Shown: positions 8,718 to 17,978, counted from the first letter of the stretch. The stretch: 32,952 nucleotides of DNA from Candidatus Aphodosoma intestinipullorum (GCA_017694515.1 JADIMV010000130.1:1-32952), one strand, 5' to 3'. Notes: generated by a model from the sequence alone, not told the origin. Made by a program: numbers and translations.

Positions 8718-11108
8718 ATGCAGACCGGCAATAATAATCACCCACATCCGAAAAACAACACAAGACAGGAGAACAATATAGACGAGATAGACATACGCGA
8801 GCTGCTGATGAAGATGCTGCGGAAGTGGTATGTCTTTGTAGCCGCATTCATAGTGTGCGTATCGCTTGCGGTGCTATATATCATAATCACCCCGTCCGAA
8901 TACAGCACAACATCGTCCATGCTTGTGCGTTCGGACAATACGATGGGCTTCCTGTCGTCATCGCTTTCCGGGCCGGCATCGTCACTGTTAGACCAAGCCA
9001 AGGCCGTGGACGATGAGATGGAAATCATGCGCTCCAAAACCATACTCGGAGAAATGATTGACAGGCTCGACCTCCACACGGACATATTCTATAAGAAACA
9101 GTTCGGCGTATACAGGGAACTTTACCACAATTCTCCATTACAGATTATACATCCGGAAGGGTATCTTTCTTCAATGAGAGGAGTTCTGGAAATAAAGGCT
9201 GCCAAGAAGAAAAAAGGCGGGTGGAAATTTGAATTCAAGCACACATACCTCAGCGAAGAGACAGAATATGAATGCGAAACCGACAACCTTTCCTCTCCAG
9301 TAGAAACGCCGTGGGGAAAGTTCGCATTCGTGGAACATCCCGAATATATAGACCCTGACTATCAGAACTATAAGCTGAAGTTTATCACGCGCACACGTAA
9401 GAGCAACATCGAGCGTTACGCCGAACTCATCACCGTCGCGCTCACGAACAAGAAGACCAACGTGATGACCATCAGCATGACAGGTGAGAACGCAACCAAG
9501 TCGGAAGCCATAATAAACACTATGGTTGAACTTTACGAACTTGACGCATTGAAGGACAAGAACGAGACCGCAGTGAAGATGACGGATTTCATCACTCGCC
9601 GTCTTGTGCTACTCGAAGAGGAACTTAGCGTAGTGGAACAGAAAGTCGAGGAATACCGGACAAAAAATAACCTCGCTGACCTGTCCGCACAGTCGAAAGC
9701 AGTCATAGAATCAGTGTCCGACTATGACAAACAGGTGACTCTCATCGACCTTCAGTACACGCTTGTCTCTGACATAGAGAACTATGTTATCAACTCGAAA
9801 GAAGGCGACCTGCTGCCGAGCAATACGGGCGTCGAAGACCAGACACTCGCGAACCTTATCGTTTCATACAACAATCAGGTGCTTGAATACCAGCGGATAA
9901 CACGTTCGACCAACGAGTCAAACCCATACGTCTCACAACTCAAGACAAAAATAGAACTCACACGCAAGAACATCATACAGACCATCGTTAACGTGAAAAA
10001 AGGGCTTGCCCTCCAGAAGCAGGATCTGCAAGGCAAGAACCGCGAAATCGAGGTCAAGATATCCTCTGTGCCGAAAATAGAACGCGAATATGTGGAGATA
10101 GCCCGTGAACAGGAGGTGAAACGCGCGCTCTATGTCTTCCTTTTGCAGAAACGCGAAGAGGCACAGCTCTCACTTGCATCGGCCACCAATTCTACCAAGG
10201 TCATCGATGAGGCATATACGGCAGAAAAGCCAGTAGCCCCGCGCAAAAAACTGATACTGCTCGCAGCCGGGATGCTCGGCCTACTGTTCGGATGCGGATA
10301 TCTGTATATTTTTGAACTTATAAACAACAAGGTTACAGACAAGAAGATGCTCAGGCAGCTCACGTCGCTGCCTGTGATAGGCATGATTCCTCAGGCAAAG
10401 ACCAACGGAGAGCACGTTGTAGTGAAACACGGGCAAATATCGTCAGAAGCCGAGGCATTCAAGCTGGTGAGGGCAAACATAAAGTTCCTCTTCAAGAAAC
10501 CCGAGGATAATGTGCTGATGATTACATCGAGCATATCGGGAGAGGGCAAGTCATTCTTTGCGGTCAATTTAGCGGCCTCTTTGGCTCTGCTCAACAAGAA
10601 AGTCGCACTCATCGGGCTCGACATCCGCAAACCGATGCTTAAGAAATATATGGAAGTAAAGGGACGCTACGGTGTAGTCGACTATCTCGTCGACCCCTCC
10701 ATGACTCCGCAGGATATATGTGAGAAGTACAAGGACATAGCAGACCTCGATATCTATATATCGGGCACTATACCTCCCGACCCCACGGAGCTACTGACGC
10801 ATCCGCGCCTGAAAGAGCTCATGTCGTGGCTGCGCGGCAACTATGACTACGTCATCATTGACTCCGCCCCAGTAAGTCTCGTGGCCGACTCACTTATAAT
10901 AGACCCGCTGGCCGATGCCGTGATATATGTGAGCCGCTGCGGCGTAACTCCGAAAGAGTATATATACAATCTTAATGAACTTGTGAACGATGGCCGTCTG
11001 AACAATGTATCGATAGTGCTTAACGGCGTCAAGAAATCGAACCTGTACGGCTATGGTTACGGATATTACTATACCAACCCTTCAGGTAATAAACACCCGA
11101 AAAAATAA
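8718..11108 (+). CDS. Wzc-like polysaccharide co-polymerase / BY-kinase
   Basis: N-terminal Wzz-like region with TM segments; Walker A SISGEGKSFFAVNLA; VALIGLDIRKP; C-terminal Tyr cluster YGYGYGYYYTN. Confidence 0.95.
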   Translation: MQTGNNNHPHPKNNTRQENNIDEIDIRELLMKMLRKWYVFVAAFIVCVSLAVLYIIITPSEYSTTSSMLVRSDNTMGFLSSSLSGPASSLLDQAKAVDDEMEIMRSKTILGEMIDRLDLHTDIFYKKQFGVYRELYHNSPLQIIHPEGYLSSMRGVLEIKAAKKKKGGWKFEFKHTYLSEETEYECETDNLSSPVETPWGKFAFVEHPEYIDPDYQNYKLKFITRTRKSNIERYAELITVALTNKKTNVMTISMTGENATKSEAIINTMVELYELDALKDKNETAVKMTDFITRRLVLLEEELSVVEQKVEEYRTKNNLADLSAQSKAVIESVSDYDKQVTLIDLQYTLVSDIENYVINSKEGDLLPSNTGVEDQTLANLIVSYNNQVLEYQRITRSTNESNPYVSQLKTKIELTRKNIIQTIVNVKKGLALQKQDLQGKNREIEVKISSVPKIEREYVEIAREQEVKRALYVFLLQKREEAQLSLASATNSTKVIDEAYTAEKPVAPRKKLILLAAGMLGLLFGCGYLYIFELINNKVTDKKMLRQLTSLPVIGMIPQAKTNGEHVVVKHGQISSEAEAFKLVRANIKFLFKKPEDNVLMITSSISGEGKSFFAVNLAASLALLNKKVALIGLDIRKPMLKKYMEVKGRYGVVDYLVDPSMTPQDICEKYKDIADLDIYISGTIPPDPTELLTHPRLKELMSWLRGNYDYVIIDSAPVSLVADSLIIDPLADAVIYVSRCGVTPKEYIYNLNELVNDGRLNNVSIVLNGVKKSNLYGYGYGYYYTNPSGNKHPKK

Positions 11109-11118
11109 TGGGCACACC

Positions 11119-11166
11119 ATATAAGCATCGCGGGGAGGCCAGATGACCTCCCCGCGATGCTTATAT
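11119..11166. terminator. Perfect 20-bp hairpin, bidirectional terminator between the Wzc-like gene and the Nudix gene
   Basis: atataagcatcgcggggagg/cctccccgcgatgcttatat with an 8-nt loop. Confidence 0.88.
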
Positions 11167-11251
11167 TCGGACAAGTTACGGTTTCATCCGTATCCTCATT
11201 ACCTCATCAACAGGCTGAAACATTCCTCTCTGTAAAGGATGCACGACACGC

Positions 11252-11959
11252 TCATTTTCTGCGCTTGGTGTATGTGAAATAGCGCGCCGCCCTGTGCGGC
11301 ACACCGACTTCAGTCTCCGCGAGAACGGAAATACCCTCCATGGCCATGACCCTTTTCTGGAAATTCCTCACATCCGAACGGGTCTGATAGATAGTATCAT
11401 GCAATGTGCGGAGCTGGCTCATTGTGAACTTCTTCGGGAGAAGCTCGAACATCAGCCACGGCTCGAACTTCAACGAACGCCTGATGTTTTCCAGACCTGC
11501 CGCGATAATCTCCTTGTGGTCAAAAGCCAGACGCTCGTTCTTACAGTCCTCTATATTGAGCCACACGACAGATGTCTTCTTCCCCGATACGCTCTTCACC
11601 TTATTATTGAGTTTGATCAAGGCAATGAATGCCACGGTTATAAGTCTGCTGATCTTCAGCCTGTGAATCTTCTCGAGCCAAGGCTCGTCCGCCGCACTGC
11701 TACGCTGTGGCTTGCCGAAAGCCTGAAACTGATGAAGATAGATATTGGTCAACCCCGTGTACTCTTCGAGAATACGGTACGCGGCACTGTCAAGATCCTC
11801 ATCCTGACGTATGATGCTGCCGGGCAGTTTTCTGTTGTTATACACCGTCCCGTCATCTCCGGCCGTATCCGTATCCCTTTCGACAAGAAGCACCTTGAGC
11901 CTCTCCCCGTCAAAGCCGAACACCACACAGTCGACAGAGACCTGCGGATTATATTCCAT
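11252..11959 (-). CDS. Nudix-domain / winged-helix transcriptional regulator (NrtR/AraR type)
   Basis: N-terminal Nudix fold (VSVDCVVFGFDGERLKVLLVERD...LPGSIIRQDEDLDSAAYRILEEYTGL) plus C-terminal wHTH-like FELLPKKFTMSQLRTLHDTIYQTRSDVRNFQKRV. Confidence 0.85.
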   Translation of the reverse strand: MEYNPQVSVDCVVFGFDGERLKVLLVERDTDTAGDDGTVYNNRKLPGSIIRQDEDLDSAAYRILEEYTGLTNIYLHQFQAFGKPQRSSAADEPWLEKIHRLKISRLITVAFIALIKLNNKVKSVSGKKTSVVWLNIEDCKNERLAFDHKEIIAAGLENIRRSLKFEPWLMFELLPKKFTMSQLRTLHDTIYQTRSDVRNFQKRVMAMEGISVLAETEVGVPHRAARYFTYTKRRK

Positions 11960-12098
11960 AGTTTCTTACCTTAAAAACTGAACACCATGATTATAGCGAC
12001 ATATATACCAAATCGCTCTCTCAGCCGCTACTTCTGCACAAAACGGGGAAACGGGAACACCAAGCGGAAAGCCAGTCCACGACCCATTGCGGCGTATG

Positions 12099-12106
12099 CA
12101 AAGATA
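12099..12106 (-). promoter_or_regulatory. Putative -7 element (TATCTTTG) for the Nudix regulator
   Basis: caaagata on + strand, ~140 bp upstream of the start codon; no clear -33 element. Confidence 0.4.
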
Positions 12107-12167
12107 CAAAGATTATCCGATATACCCAACAGGACTATACCATTGGCCACACACCCCGACTGCCCGT

Positions 12168-13211
12168 TCACTCGCCGAGCAGCCCTATCGCCTCATTCAG
12201 CGCACTACGGAAAAAATGTCCCGAAGCCATGCGGGCGCATAGGCTCTCCACATTGCGTTTCATGACATCATATTCATCCGCGCCTACTTTCGGGAGCAGG
12301 GTGTCGAGTTCGCGCAAAGAGGCGATGCACAGCCCCACTCCGGCCTCTCTTACGAATGGGGCTAAGGCGGACTCTTCCCAGACGATGACCGGCAAGCCGC
12401 ACCGTATATACAGCGATGTCTTGTGCGGATTGTTATAGCGCAGATACTCGCCCCAATGCCCCGCGCAGCCGTCAAGTGACGAACCGTCCCACACAAGGCC
12501 GAAATGCCCCCGCACAGTCGCGATAAGCTCATCCGAAGCCACAAAGCCGCACGCCCTGATATTAGGCGACTGGATATGCGGTGCAAGCTCACGCGCATCG
12601 CCGTAAAGCTCCAGTCTGTAATTCCGCACATGGGCGGGCATCTCCATGAGGAAACTGTTCTTGCGCGGCGAAAGGCCGCCCGCATAAATCACGGTATATG
12701 GCGCTGGGGGCGTACCCTCCTCCCGCACCGACGAATAAACCGACGGCGACAGATAATCCCAAATGCCGAGCACACAGACCGGACACGCCACGCCCTTCTC
12801 TTTGAGCCATCCGCGCATCGACGGGTTAAGCGCAATGAGGCAGTCGGCCCGCGACAGCCTGCGCACCTCCTGGTCCACCGTCAGCTTGCGGCGGCGGAAC
12901 GAGCCGAGGTCGTGTATCAGCACAACCGTCTGCGCCCCCCTTGCCCGCGCCACTCGGCATACCAGAGAGAAATATTTCTTGAGCGGATACTGCAACACGA
13001 TGATATCCCTCCGCTTGACAGACAGCACAGCCCGCACAATGCCCCACAGGTTAATGGCGAAATGCAACGCCTTGTTGTGGTAATATGTACGCCTGTTCCC
13101 GAGATTGACCGCACCGAGCGACTCCAGTATACACTCCATATCGCTCTTTGCCTTCCCTCCCGCGCTGGAGGTATCCCTGTAATTATGTGAAATATAGCAC
13201 AACCTGCGCAT
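12168..13211 (-). CDS. Glycosyltransferase (GT-B fold, galactofuranosyltransferase-like)
   Basis: MRRLCYISHNYRDTSSAGGKAKSDMECIL...YTVIYAGGLSPRKNSFL...FGLVWDGSSLDGCAGHWGEYLRYNNPHKTSLYIRCGLPVIVWEESALAPFVREAGVGLCI. ATG 13211 preferred over the tracked 13247. Confidence 0.85.
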   Translation of the reverse strand: MRRLCYISHNYRDTSSAGGKAKSDMECILESLGAVNLGNRRTYYHNKALHFAINLWGIVRAVLSVKRRDIIVLQYPLKKYFSLVCRVARARGAQTVVLIHDLGSFRRRKLTVDQEVRRLSRADCLIALNPSMRGWLKEKGVACPVCVLGIWDYLSPSVYSSVREEGTPPAPYTVIYAGGLSPRKNSFLMEMPAHVRNYRLELYGDARELAPHIQSPNIRACGFVASDELIATVRGHFGLVWDGSSLDGCAGHWGEYLRYNNPHKTSLYIRCGLPVIVWEESALAPFVREAGVGLCIASLRELDTLLPKVGADEYDVMKRNVESLCARMASGHFFRSALNEAIGLLGE

Positions 13212-13353
13212 AAGAAAACCTGTTTTCCGTCCGGGCGGCGCAATCAATCCGTCCCGTCAGTTCATAAAACCAAGATAGCCGGAAGCAAGTGCAGTGGCGG
13301 TCGGTCCGTTCGGTTTGCCACAGCCCGACCGCTCCCCCGCCTTCGCGGCAACG

Positions 13354-13361
13354 CAAAGATA
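13354..13361 (-). promoter_or_regulatory. Putative -7 element (TATCTTTG) for the glycosyltransferase gene
   Basis: caaagata on + strand; -33 element weak. Confidence 0.4.
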
Positions 13362-13449
13362 ATCCTTTTTCGCGGGATATGCCGATTGTTCCACAGGAAA
13401 AAACAAGCCTGCATAACCTCCCACTCACAGCGTCCTTGTTTGCAAATTA

Positions 13450-13501
13450 AGGTTAAAAACACGTACTCTCGACCTATCTTCAGGCTAACTTCCCCCTATG
13501 C
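13450..13501 (-). repeat. Dispersed repeat copy B, inverted relative to copy A
   Basis: aggttaaaaacacgtactctcg (13450-13471) is the exact reverse complement of 6173-6194; ggctaacttccccctatgc extends the match. Confidence 0.85.
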
Positions 13502-13588
13502 ATCGCACACTCTCGACAGATGCAACCTTATGCTCCGTTGTACCTTTCTCCCAAAACCCATATACAGCCATCATTTAACCTGAAACCT

Positions 13589-13620
13589 TTTGCCGTTATC
13601 CATAAAACATTGTAATTTTG
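13589..13620 (+). promoter_or_regulatory. Bacteroidota-type promoter for panC
   Basis: TTTG (13589-13592), N20, TAATTTTG (13613-13620). Confidence 0.65.
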
Positions 13621-13646
13621 CACTCCGTTATGAAAGTCATACACCA

Positions 13647-14498
13647 ATGAACTTATTCACAGAAAGACTGGCACTCCGACAGTATGTCGAAGGACTGAAA
13701 AAAGAAGGGGAAACGATAGGTTTCGTACCCACTATGGGTGCTTTGCACGAAGGGCATCTGCAACTCGTGCGCCGCGCTGTTAGTGAGAACGATGTCTGCA
13801 TAGTCAGCGTCTTCGTCAACCCCACACAATTCAACGACAAAGGCGACCTTGAACGCTACCCGCGCAACATAAAGGCTGACGCGGCACTGCTCGAACAGGC
13901 GGGATGTGCAGCGGCGTTCGCCCCCTCGCCGGAGGAGATGTACTCCGCCGAAGAGATGAACCGCACATTCGAATTTGACTTCGGCGGACTGGACACGGTC
14001 ATGGAAGGTAAATACCGTCCCGGCCATTTCAATGGCGTAGTGCAGGTAGTCAGCAAGCTCTTCTCACTTGTCACGCCCGACAGGGCATATTTCGGGGAAA
14101 AGGACTTTCAGCAGCTTGCCATCATACGCCGCATGGTCAGGCTTATGGGCTTCGGTGTCGAGATAGTCGGCTGCCCCATAGTGCGTGAAGAGAGCGGTCT
14201 CGCCCTGTCGAGCCGCAATGCGCTGCTCACCCCGGAACAGAAAAAACTTGCGGTGAACATATCCGCCGTGCTGAAAGAGAGCACACAGTTCGCGTTGGAA
14301 ACGTCAGTCCGGGAGCTTCACGATGCCGTCATCGCGGCCATCAACCGCCACGATGGACTACAGGTGGAGTATTTCTCCATTGTGGACGGCGACACCCTGC
14401 AAGAGATAAACCGCTGGGACGAGAGCGACTATGTGGTAGGCTGCATAACGGTCTACTGCGGGAAAATCAGGCTGATAGACAACATACGCTATAAATAA
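13647..14498 (+). CDS. panC: Pantoate--beta-alanine ligase (pantothenate synthetase)
   Basis: [61 protein letters not shown] 13647 preferred: the tracked 13590 overlaps the promoter. Confidence 0.96.
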   Translation: MNLFTERLALRQYVEGLKKEGETIGFVPTMGALHEGHLQLVRRAVSENDVCIVSVFVNPTQFNDKGDLERYPRNIKADAALLEQAGCAAAFAPSPEEMYSAEEMNRTFEFDFGGLDTVMEGKYRPGHFNGVVQVVSKLFSLVTPDRAYFGEKDFQQLAIIRRMVRLMGFGVEIVGCPIVREESGLALSSRNALLTPEQKKLAVNISAVLKESTQFALETSVRELHDAVIAAINRHDGLQVEYFSIVDGDTLQEINRWDESDYVVGCITVYCGKIRLIDNIRYK

Positions 14499-14513
14499 AA
14501 AGGAGACTTCCCA

Positions 14514-14867
14514 ATGTACGTGAATGTCGTAAAAAGCAAGATACACCGCGTGACGGTGACAGAGGCGTGCCTCGACTACATAGGCAGCATCACGATAGAC
14601 GAAGAGCTGATGGACGCGGCCAATATCATCGCGGGCGAGAAGGTACAGATAGTTGACAACAACAACGGCAACCGCTTCGAGACATACGTCATCAAGGGCA
14701 GGCGCGGTTCCGGCGTGATATGTATCAATGGGGCAGCGGCTCATTTGGTATCAGTCGGCGATGTAGTGATTATCATGGCCTACACATGGATGGAGATGGA
14801 CGAGGCGCGCTGCTTCTCCCCATCGGTCATTTTCCCCGACACAGCCACTAACCGCCTCCTTAAATAG
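14514..14867 (+). CDS. panD: Aspartate 1-decarboxylase precursor
   Basis: [32 protein letters not shown]: pyruvoyl cleavage site GS; 15 nt after panC. Confidence 0.96.
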   Translation: MYVNVVKSKIHRVTVTEACLDYIGSITIDEELMDAANIIAGEKVQIVDNNNGNRFETYVIKGRRGSGVICINGAAAHLVSVGDVVIIMAYTWMEMDEARCFSPSVIFPDTATNRLLK

Positions 14868-14874
14868 GCGGATT

Positions 14875-14924
14875 AAAACAGTAGCGGCTATAAACCTTAA
14901 CGGGTTTATAGCCGCTACTGTTTT
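14875..14924. terminator. Perfect 22-bp hairpin between convergent panD and queA
   Basis: aaaacagtagcggctataaacc...ggtttatagccgctactgtttt; A/T tracts on both sides fit bidirectional use. Confidence 0.9.
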
Positions 14925-14935
14925 ACCTTTCTGCC

Positions 14936-16150
14936 TCACCGCACGAGCAACGAACTGTCGCCATACGAGAGGAAACGGAAACCGTGTTCCAAAGCATAAT
15001 CGTATATGTCCCTCCATCGGTCAAGCCCCACAAACGCGGAAATGAGCAGCAAGAGAGTACTCTTGGGCTGATGGAAATTAGTGATTATCTTATTCACCAC
15101 ACGGAACTCAAAGCCCGGCACTATCATTATCTGCGTCGAAGCATCGATGGCAGGCAGATGCTTGCGGGTCAGATAGTCCGTTATCGCACGCAGTGCCTCC
15201 TCCGTCGGGATGCCTGTACCGCCGGAATAAGGCTCCCACTGCCCCACTGTCAGGTCAGGCGCATCCGGATTGGCCATTATGTGACAGCCAAGATAATAGA
15301 GGCTTTCGAGCGTGCGTACCGATGTCGTCCCGACAGCCACCACACGCCCCCGGCTGCGCAGTATATCGGCTATCGTGCTTTTCGACACAGATATAATCTC
15401 CCTGTGCATGGGATGGCCGCCTATCTCCTCCGACTTGACAGGCTGGAACGTTCCCGCCCCCACATGGAGCGTCACCTCGTCCTCCCGTATTCCCTTGAGT
15501 GCCAGATAGCGCAGCACATCCATCGTGAAATGCAGCCCTGCCGTAGGGGCTGCCACAGAGCCGTCTATCTTGGAATATACCGTCTGATATGTCTTTTTAT
15601 CCTTTTCTTCTGTCGGCCGGTTCAGATATGGCGGTATAGGCAGCTCCCCGAAATGTGCGAGTATCTCGGCAAACGTTATCTCATCATTGTCCCATGTAAA
15701 ACGCACCAGATGCGACATACCCTCATCAGCCGACACCCTCTCGGCCGTAAGCTCGAAAATGATGTCCCGGATACAGAGAGTCTGCCTCAGCCCCCCCTCC
15801 TTCCACTTCTTCAGGTTACCGACGAGACACTTCCACACACAGCTACCGCACGTTTGGAAGACAAGCTCATAGTCAGCCGGGGCATACGGTTCGAGACAGA
15901 ATATCTCTATCGTCGCACCGCTCTCCTTGTGGAAATGCAGCCGCGCCTGTATCACCTTCGTATTGTTGTATATCAGCAAGTCTCCGCTGTCAAGGCAGTC
16001 GGGCAAATCGTAGAAATGCCTCTCTTCGATGTCTCCGTTGCGCCAGACAAGCAGCTTCGAGTGATCCCGCTCTTCGAGGGGATATTTCGCTATCCGTTCT
16101 TCCGGGAGCGGATAGTCGAAATCGTCTATCCTTATCTTCTTTACGTCCAT
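14936..16150 (-). CDS. queA: S-adenosylmethionine:tRNA ribosyltransferase-isomerase (queuosine biosynthesis)
   Basis: DFDYPLPEERIAKYPLEERDHSKLLV; AAPTAGLHFT; HVGAGTFQPV; TNFHQPKSTLLLLISAF. Confidence 0.96.
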   Translation of the reverse strand: MDVKKIRIDDFDYPLPEERIAKYPLEERDHSKLLVWRNGDIEERHFYDLPDCLDSGDLLIYNNTKVIQARLHFHKESGATIEIFCLEPYAPADYELVFQTCGSCVWKCLVGNLKKWKEGGLRQTLCIRDIIFELTAERVSADEGMSHLVRFTWDNDEITFAEILAHFGELPIPPYLNRPTEEKDKKTYQTVYSKIDGSVAAPTAGLHFTMDVLRYLALKGIREDEVTLHVGAGTFQPVKSEEIGGHPMHREIISVSKSTIADILRSRGRVVAVGTTSVRTLESLYYLGCHIMANPDAPDLTVGQWEPYSGGTGIPTEEALRAITDYLTRKHLPAIDASTQIMIVPGFEFRVVNKIITNFHQPKSTLLLLISAFVGLDRWRDIYDYALEHGFRFLSYGDSSLLVR

Positions 16151-16165
16151 AAGAAGCTGGAAAGT

Positions 16166-16534
16166 TTACTGTTTCACGAGTATGAGATCGCCATTCGTGA
16201 GGCGGTTCTCCTCCACCTTGAGCAATGTATACCCTCCGTCACCATTATCGAGGGCTATCACGTTGCCCTCCGTATCCCACATGAAATAACCCTTGCGTAT
16301 CTCCGCAGGCGTGGTCTTCATAAACGACAGATCTGAGTTAAGTTCCACAGTCATAGTGTCATTCTTATAGACCCCATCCCAGTCGAGTGAGTTCTGCGCC
16401 GTGTGCCCATCAGTGCTCTTCGCAGCCTCTGCGTTGCCGGAGTTTCCGGCGGCACTGTCAGACCTCCCTCCTGTACAGGCGCAGAGTGCCACAACGAACA
16501 GAAACGGCATAAACAACGATATTACGTTTTTCAT
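16166..16534 (-). CDS. Small NlpE-like lipoprotein
   Basis: MKNVISLFMPFLFVVALCACTGG (lipobox ALCAC) then NSLDWDGVYKNDTMTVELNSDLSF...GYFMWDTEGNVIALDNGDGGYTLLKVEENRL, resembling NlpE N-terminal domains. ATG 16534 chosen. Confidence 0.7.
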   Translation of the reverse strand: MKNVISLFMPFLFVVALCACTGGRSDSAAGNSGNAEAAKSTDGHTAQNSLDWDGVYKNDTMTVELNSDLSFMKTTPAEIRKGYFMWDTEGNVIALDNGDGGYTLLKVEENRLTNGDLILVKQ

Positions 16535-16538
16535 AAAT

Positions 16539-17243
16539 CTATATGTTGAATAGTACAAGTAATTCCTTTATGCTCTTCAGTTCACAAAAGCGTTCATGTG
16601 AGATTTCCTCATCAACCACCTCATGCATCCACGTGGTATGGTACGGGATATGCACCCCATAGCCCCCCAGGCTGATAACTGGCAGTATATCAGACCTGAG
16701 CGAATTGCCTACCATGAGAAAACGGTCTGCATTGCAACGAAGCACTTTAATCATGCGGGCATAATCTGCCTCCCTTTTGTCACACATTATCTCCATATGG
16801 TCGAAATAATGCTCCAACCCGGACAGATGCACCTTGCGCCATTGGTCAATTATGTCTCCCTTCGTGGCCATGACAAGGCGGCAGCGGCCATAGAGACTTT
16901 CCAATACTGTCTGCACACTGCTGATAACCGTCACAGGACGCATGAGCTGCCTGCGGGCTACCCCCATCACAGCCTTCACGAGCGCATAAGGGGCTGTCTC
17001 GCCAGTCAGTCGTCCCACTGTCTCCAGCATGCTCATCGCGAAACTCTTGACCCCATAGCCGAACAGAGGTATATTGGCCTCCTCAACCTCATAGAGCACG
17101 CGCATCACCTCCTCCTCATTGGCATAACCGTCCAGCAATCCGCAAAACTCCTTTTCACTTTCGCGGAAATATATCTCATTGTCCCACAAAGTATCATCAG
17201 CGTCGAACGCGACTACGTCAATGTCTTTCAAATCTATCTTCAT
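16539..17243 (-). CDS. HAD-superfamily hydrolase
   Basis: MKIDLKDIDVVAFDADDTLWDNE (DxD motif); VMATKGD; FLMVGNSLRSDILPVISLGGYGVHIPY. Confidence 0.9.
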   Translation of the reverse strand: MKIDLKDIDVVAFDADDTLWDNEIYFRESEKEFCGLLDGYANEEEVMRVLYEVEEANIPLFGYGVKSFAMSMLETVGRLTGETAPYALVKAVMGVARRQLMRPVTVISSVQTVLESLYGRCRLVMATKGDIIDQWRKVHLSGLEHYFDHMEIMCDKREADYARMIKVLRCNADRFLMVGNSLRSDILPVISLGGYGVHIPYHTTWMHEVVDEEISHERFCELKSIKELLVLFNI

Positions 17244-17278
17244 AATCGGAAATGATATAGGGCAATGTGCGTATAACA

Positions 17279-17314
17279 AAAGAGGATGTCAGGCATCACT
17301 GCCAACACCCTCTT
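17279..17314 (-). terminator. Imperfect hairpin, probable terminator of rpmB-rpmG-DUF4295
   Basis: Minus strand aagagggtgttggc...gcctgacatcctctttt: mismatched stem followed by T4. Confidence 0.6.
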
Positions 17315-17341
17315 ATATGATTGGGAATAATATTCAAATCA

Positions 17342-17494
17342 TTATTTGGCGAAGTATTCTTTGACCTTATCGTTGGGAACAATATCTTCCTGAAAGACAT
17401 AAGCCCCAGTCTTCGGAGACTTCACCATTTTGATGACTTTCGCGAACCCGCGACCTTCACCTTTCTGCAGAGTTGCAACCGCTTTCTTTGCCAT
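17342..17494 (-). CDS. DUF4295-family small basic protein (absent from ORF track, 50 aa)
   Basis: Hand translation: MAKKAVATLQKGEGRGFAKVIKMVKSPKTGAYVFQEDIVPNDKVKEYFAK*; directly downstream of rpmG, as usual for this family in Bacteroidota. Confidence 0.88.
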   Translation of the reverse strand: MAKKAVATLQKGEGRGFAKVIKMVKSPKTGAYVFQEDIVPNDKVKEYFAK

Positions 17495-17502
17495 AGTCTA
17501 TA

Positions 17503-17691
17503 TTATTTTATTTCTTTGTGAATAGTCATTCTTCTGAGTATCGGATTATATTTCCTCAACTCCAGACGTTGTGTTGTGTTCTTACGGTTTTTCGTCGTAA
17601 CATAACGAGATGTACCGGGCATACCACTGTCCTTGTGCTCTGTGCACTCCAATATCACTTGGACTCTTGCTTCTTTCGCTTTCTTTGCCAT
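17503..17691 (-). CDS. rpmG: 50S ribosomal protein L33
   Basis: [62 protein letters not shown]. Confidence 0.95.
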   Translation of the reverse strand: MAKKAKEARVQVILECTEHKDSGMPGTSRYVTTKNRKNTTQRLELRKYNPILRRMTIHKEIK

Positions 17692-17717
17692 AGTCTAATT
17701 CCTCCTTAATGAAGAGT

Positions 17718-17978
17718 TTACGCCAAAACTTTAATATCTTTCCAATCGCAATAACCTTTCTTTACCGCCTGCGTCAGTGCAGCGTCAAGTCCGAGTTTGT
17801 TTATGGTACGGAGACCTGATGCAGACAGTCTCAGGCTAATCCAGCATCCCTGCTCTACATAATAGAACTTCTTGGTAAAGAGATTTACCTCGAATGTACG
17901 CTTTGTACGGCGTTTCGAGTGGGAAACATTATTTCCAACCATCGCTTTCTTACCGGTAATCTGACAAATCTTTGACAT
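17718..17978 (-). CDS. rpmB: 50S ribosomal protein L28
   Basis: [63 protein letters not shown]. Confidence 0.96.
   Translation of the reverse strand: MSKICQITGKKAMVGNNVSHSKRRTKRTFEVNLFTKKFYYVEQGCWISLRLSASGLRTINKLGLDAALTQAVKKGYCDWKDIKVLA

Noticed and set aside
11294-11974. 226-aa plus-strand ORF opposite the Nudix regulator
   Set aside because: Antisense shadow; the minus-strand protein has clear family motifs.
12504-13190. 228-aa plus-strand ORF opposite the glycosyltransferase
   Set aside because: Antisense shadow with Arg/His-rich composition and no motif.
6173-13471. Interpretation as a composite transposon bounded by terminal inverted repeats
   Set aside because: No transposase or integrase inside, and sequence similarity extends outward from the repeats, not inward.
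14984-16336. 450-aa plus-strand ORF opposite queA
   Set aside because: Shadow ORF: fully antisense to queA and part of the lipoprotein gene, no recognisable motif, composition typical of antisense to GC-rich coding.
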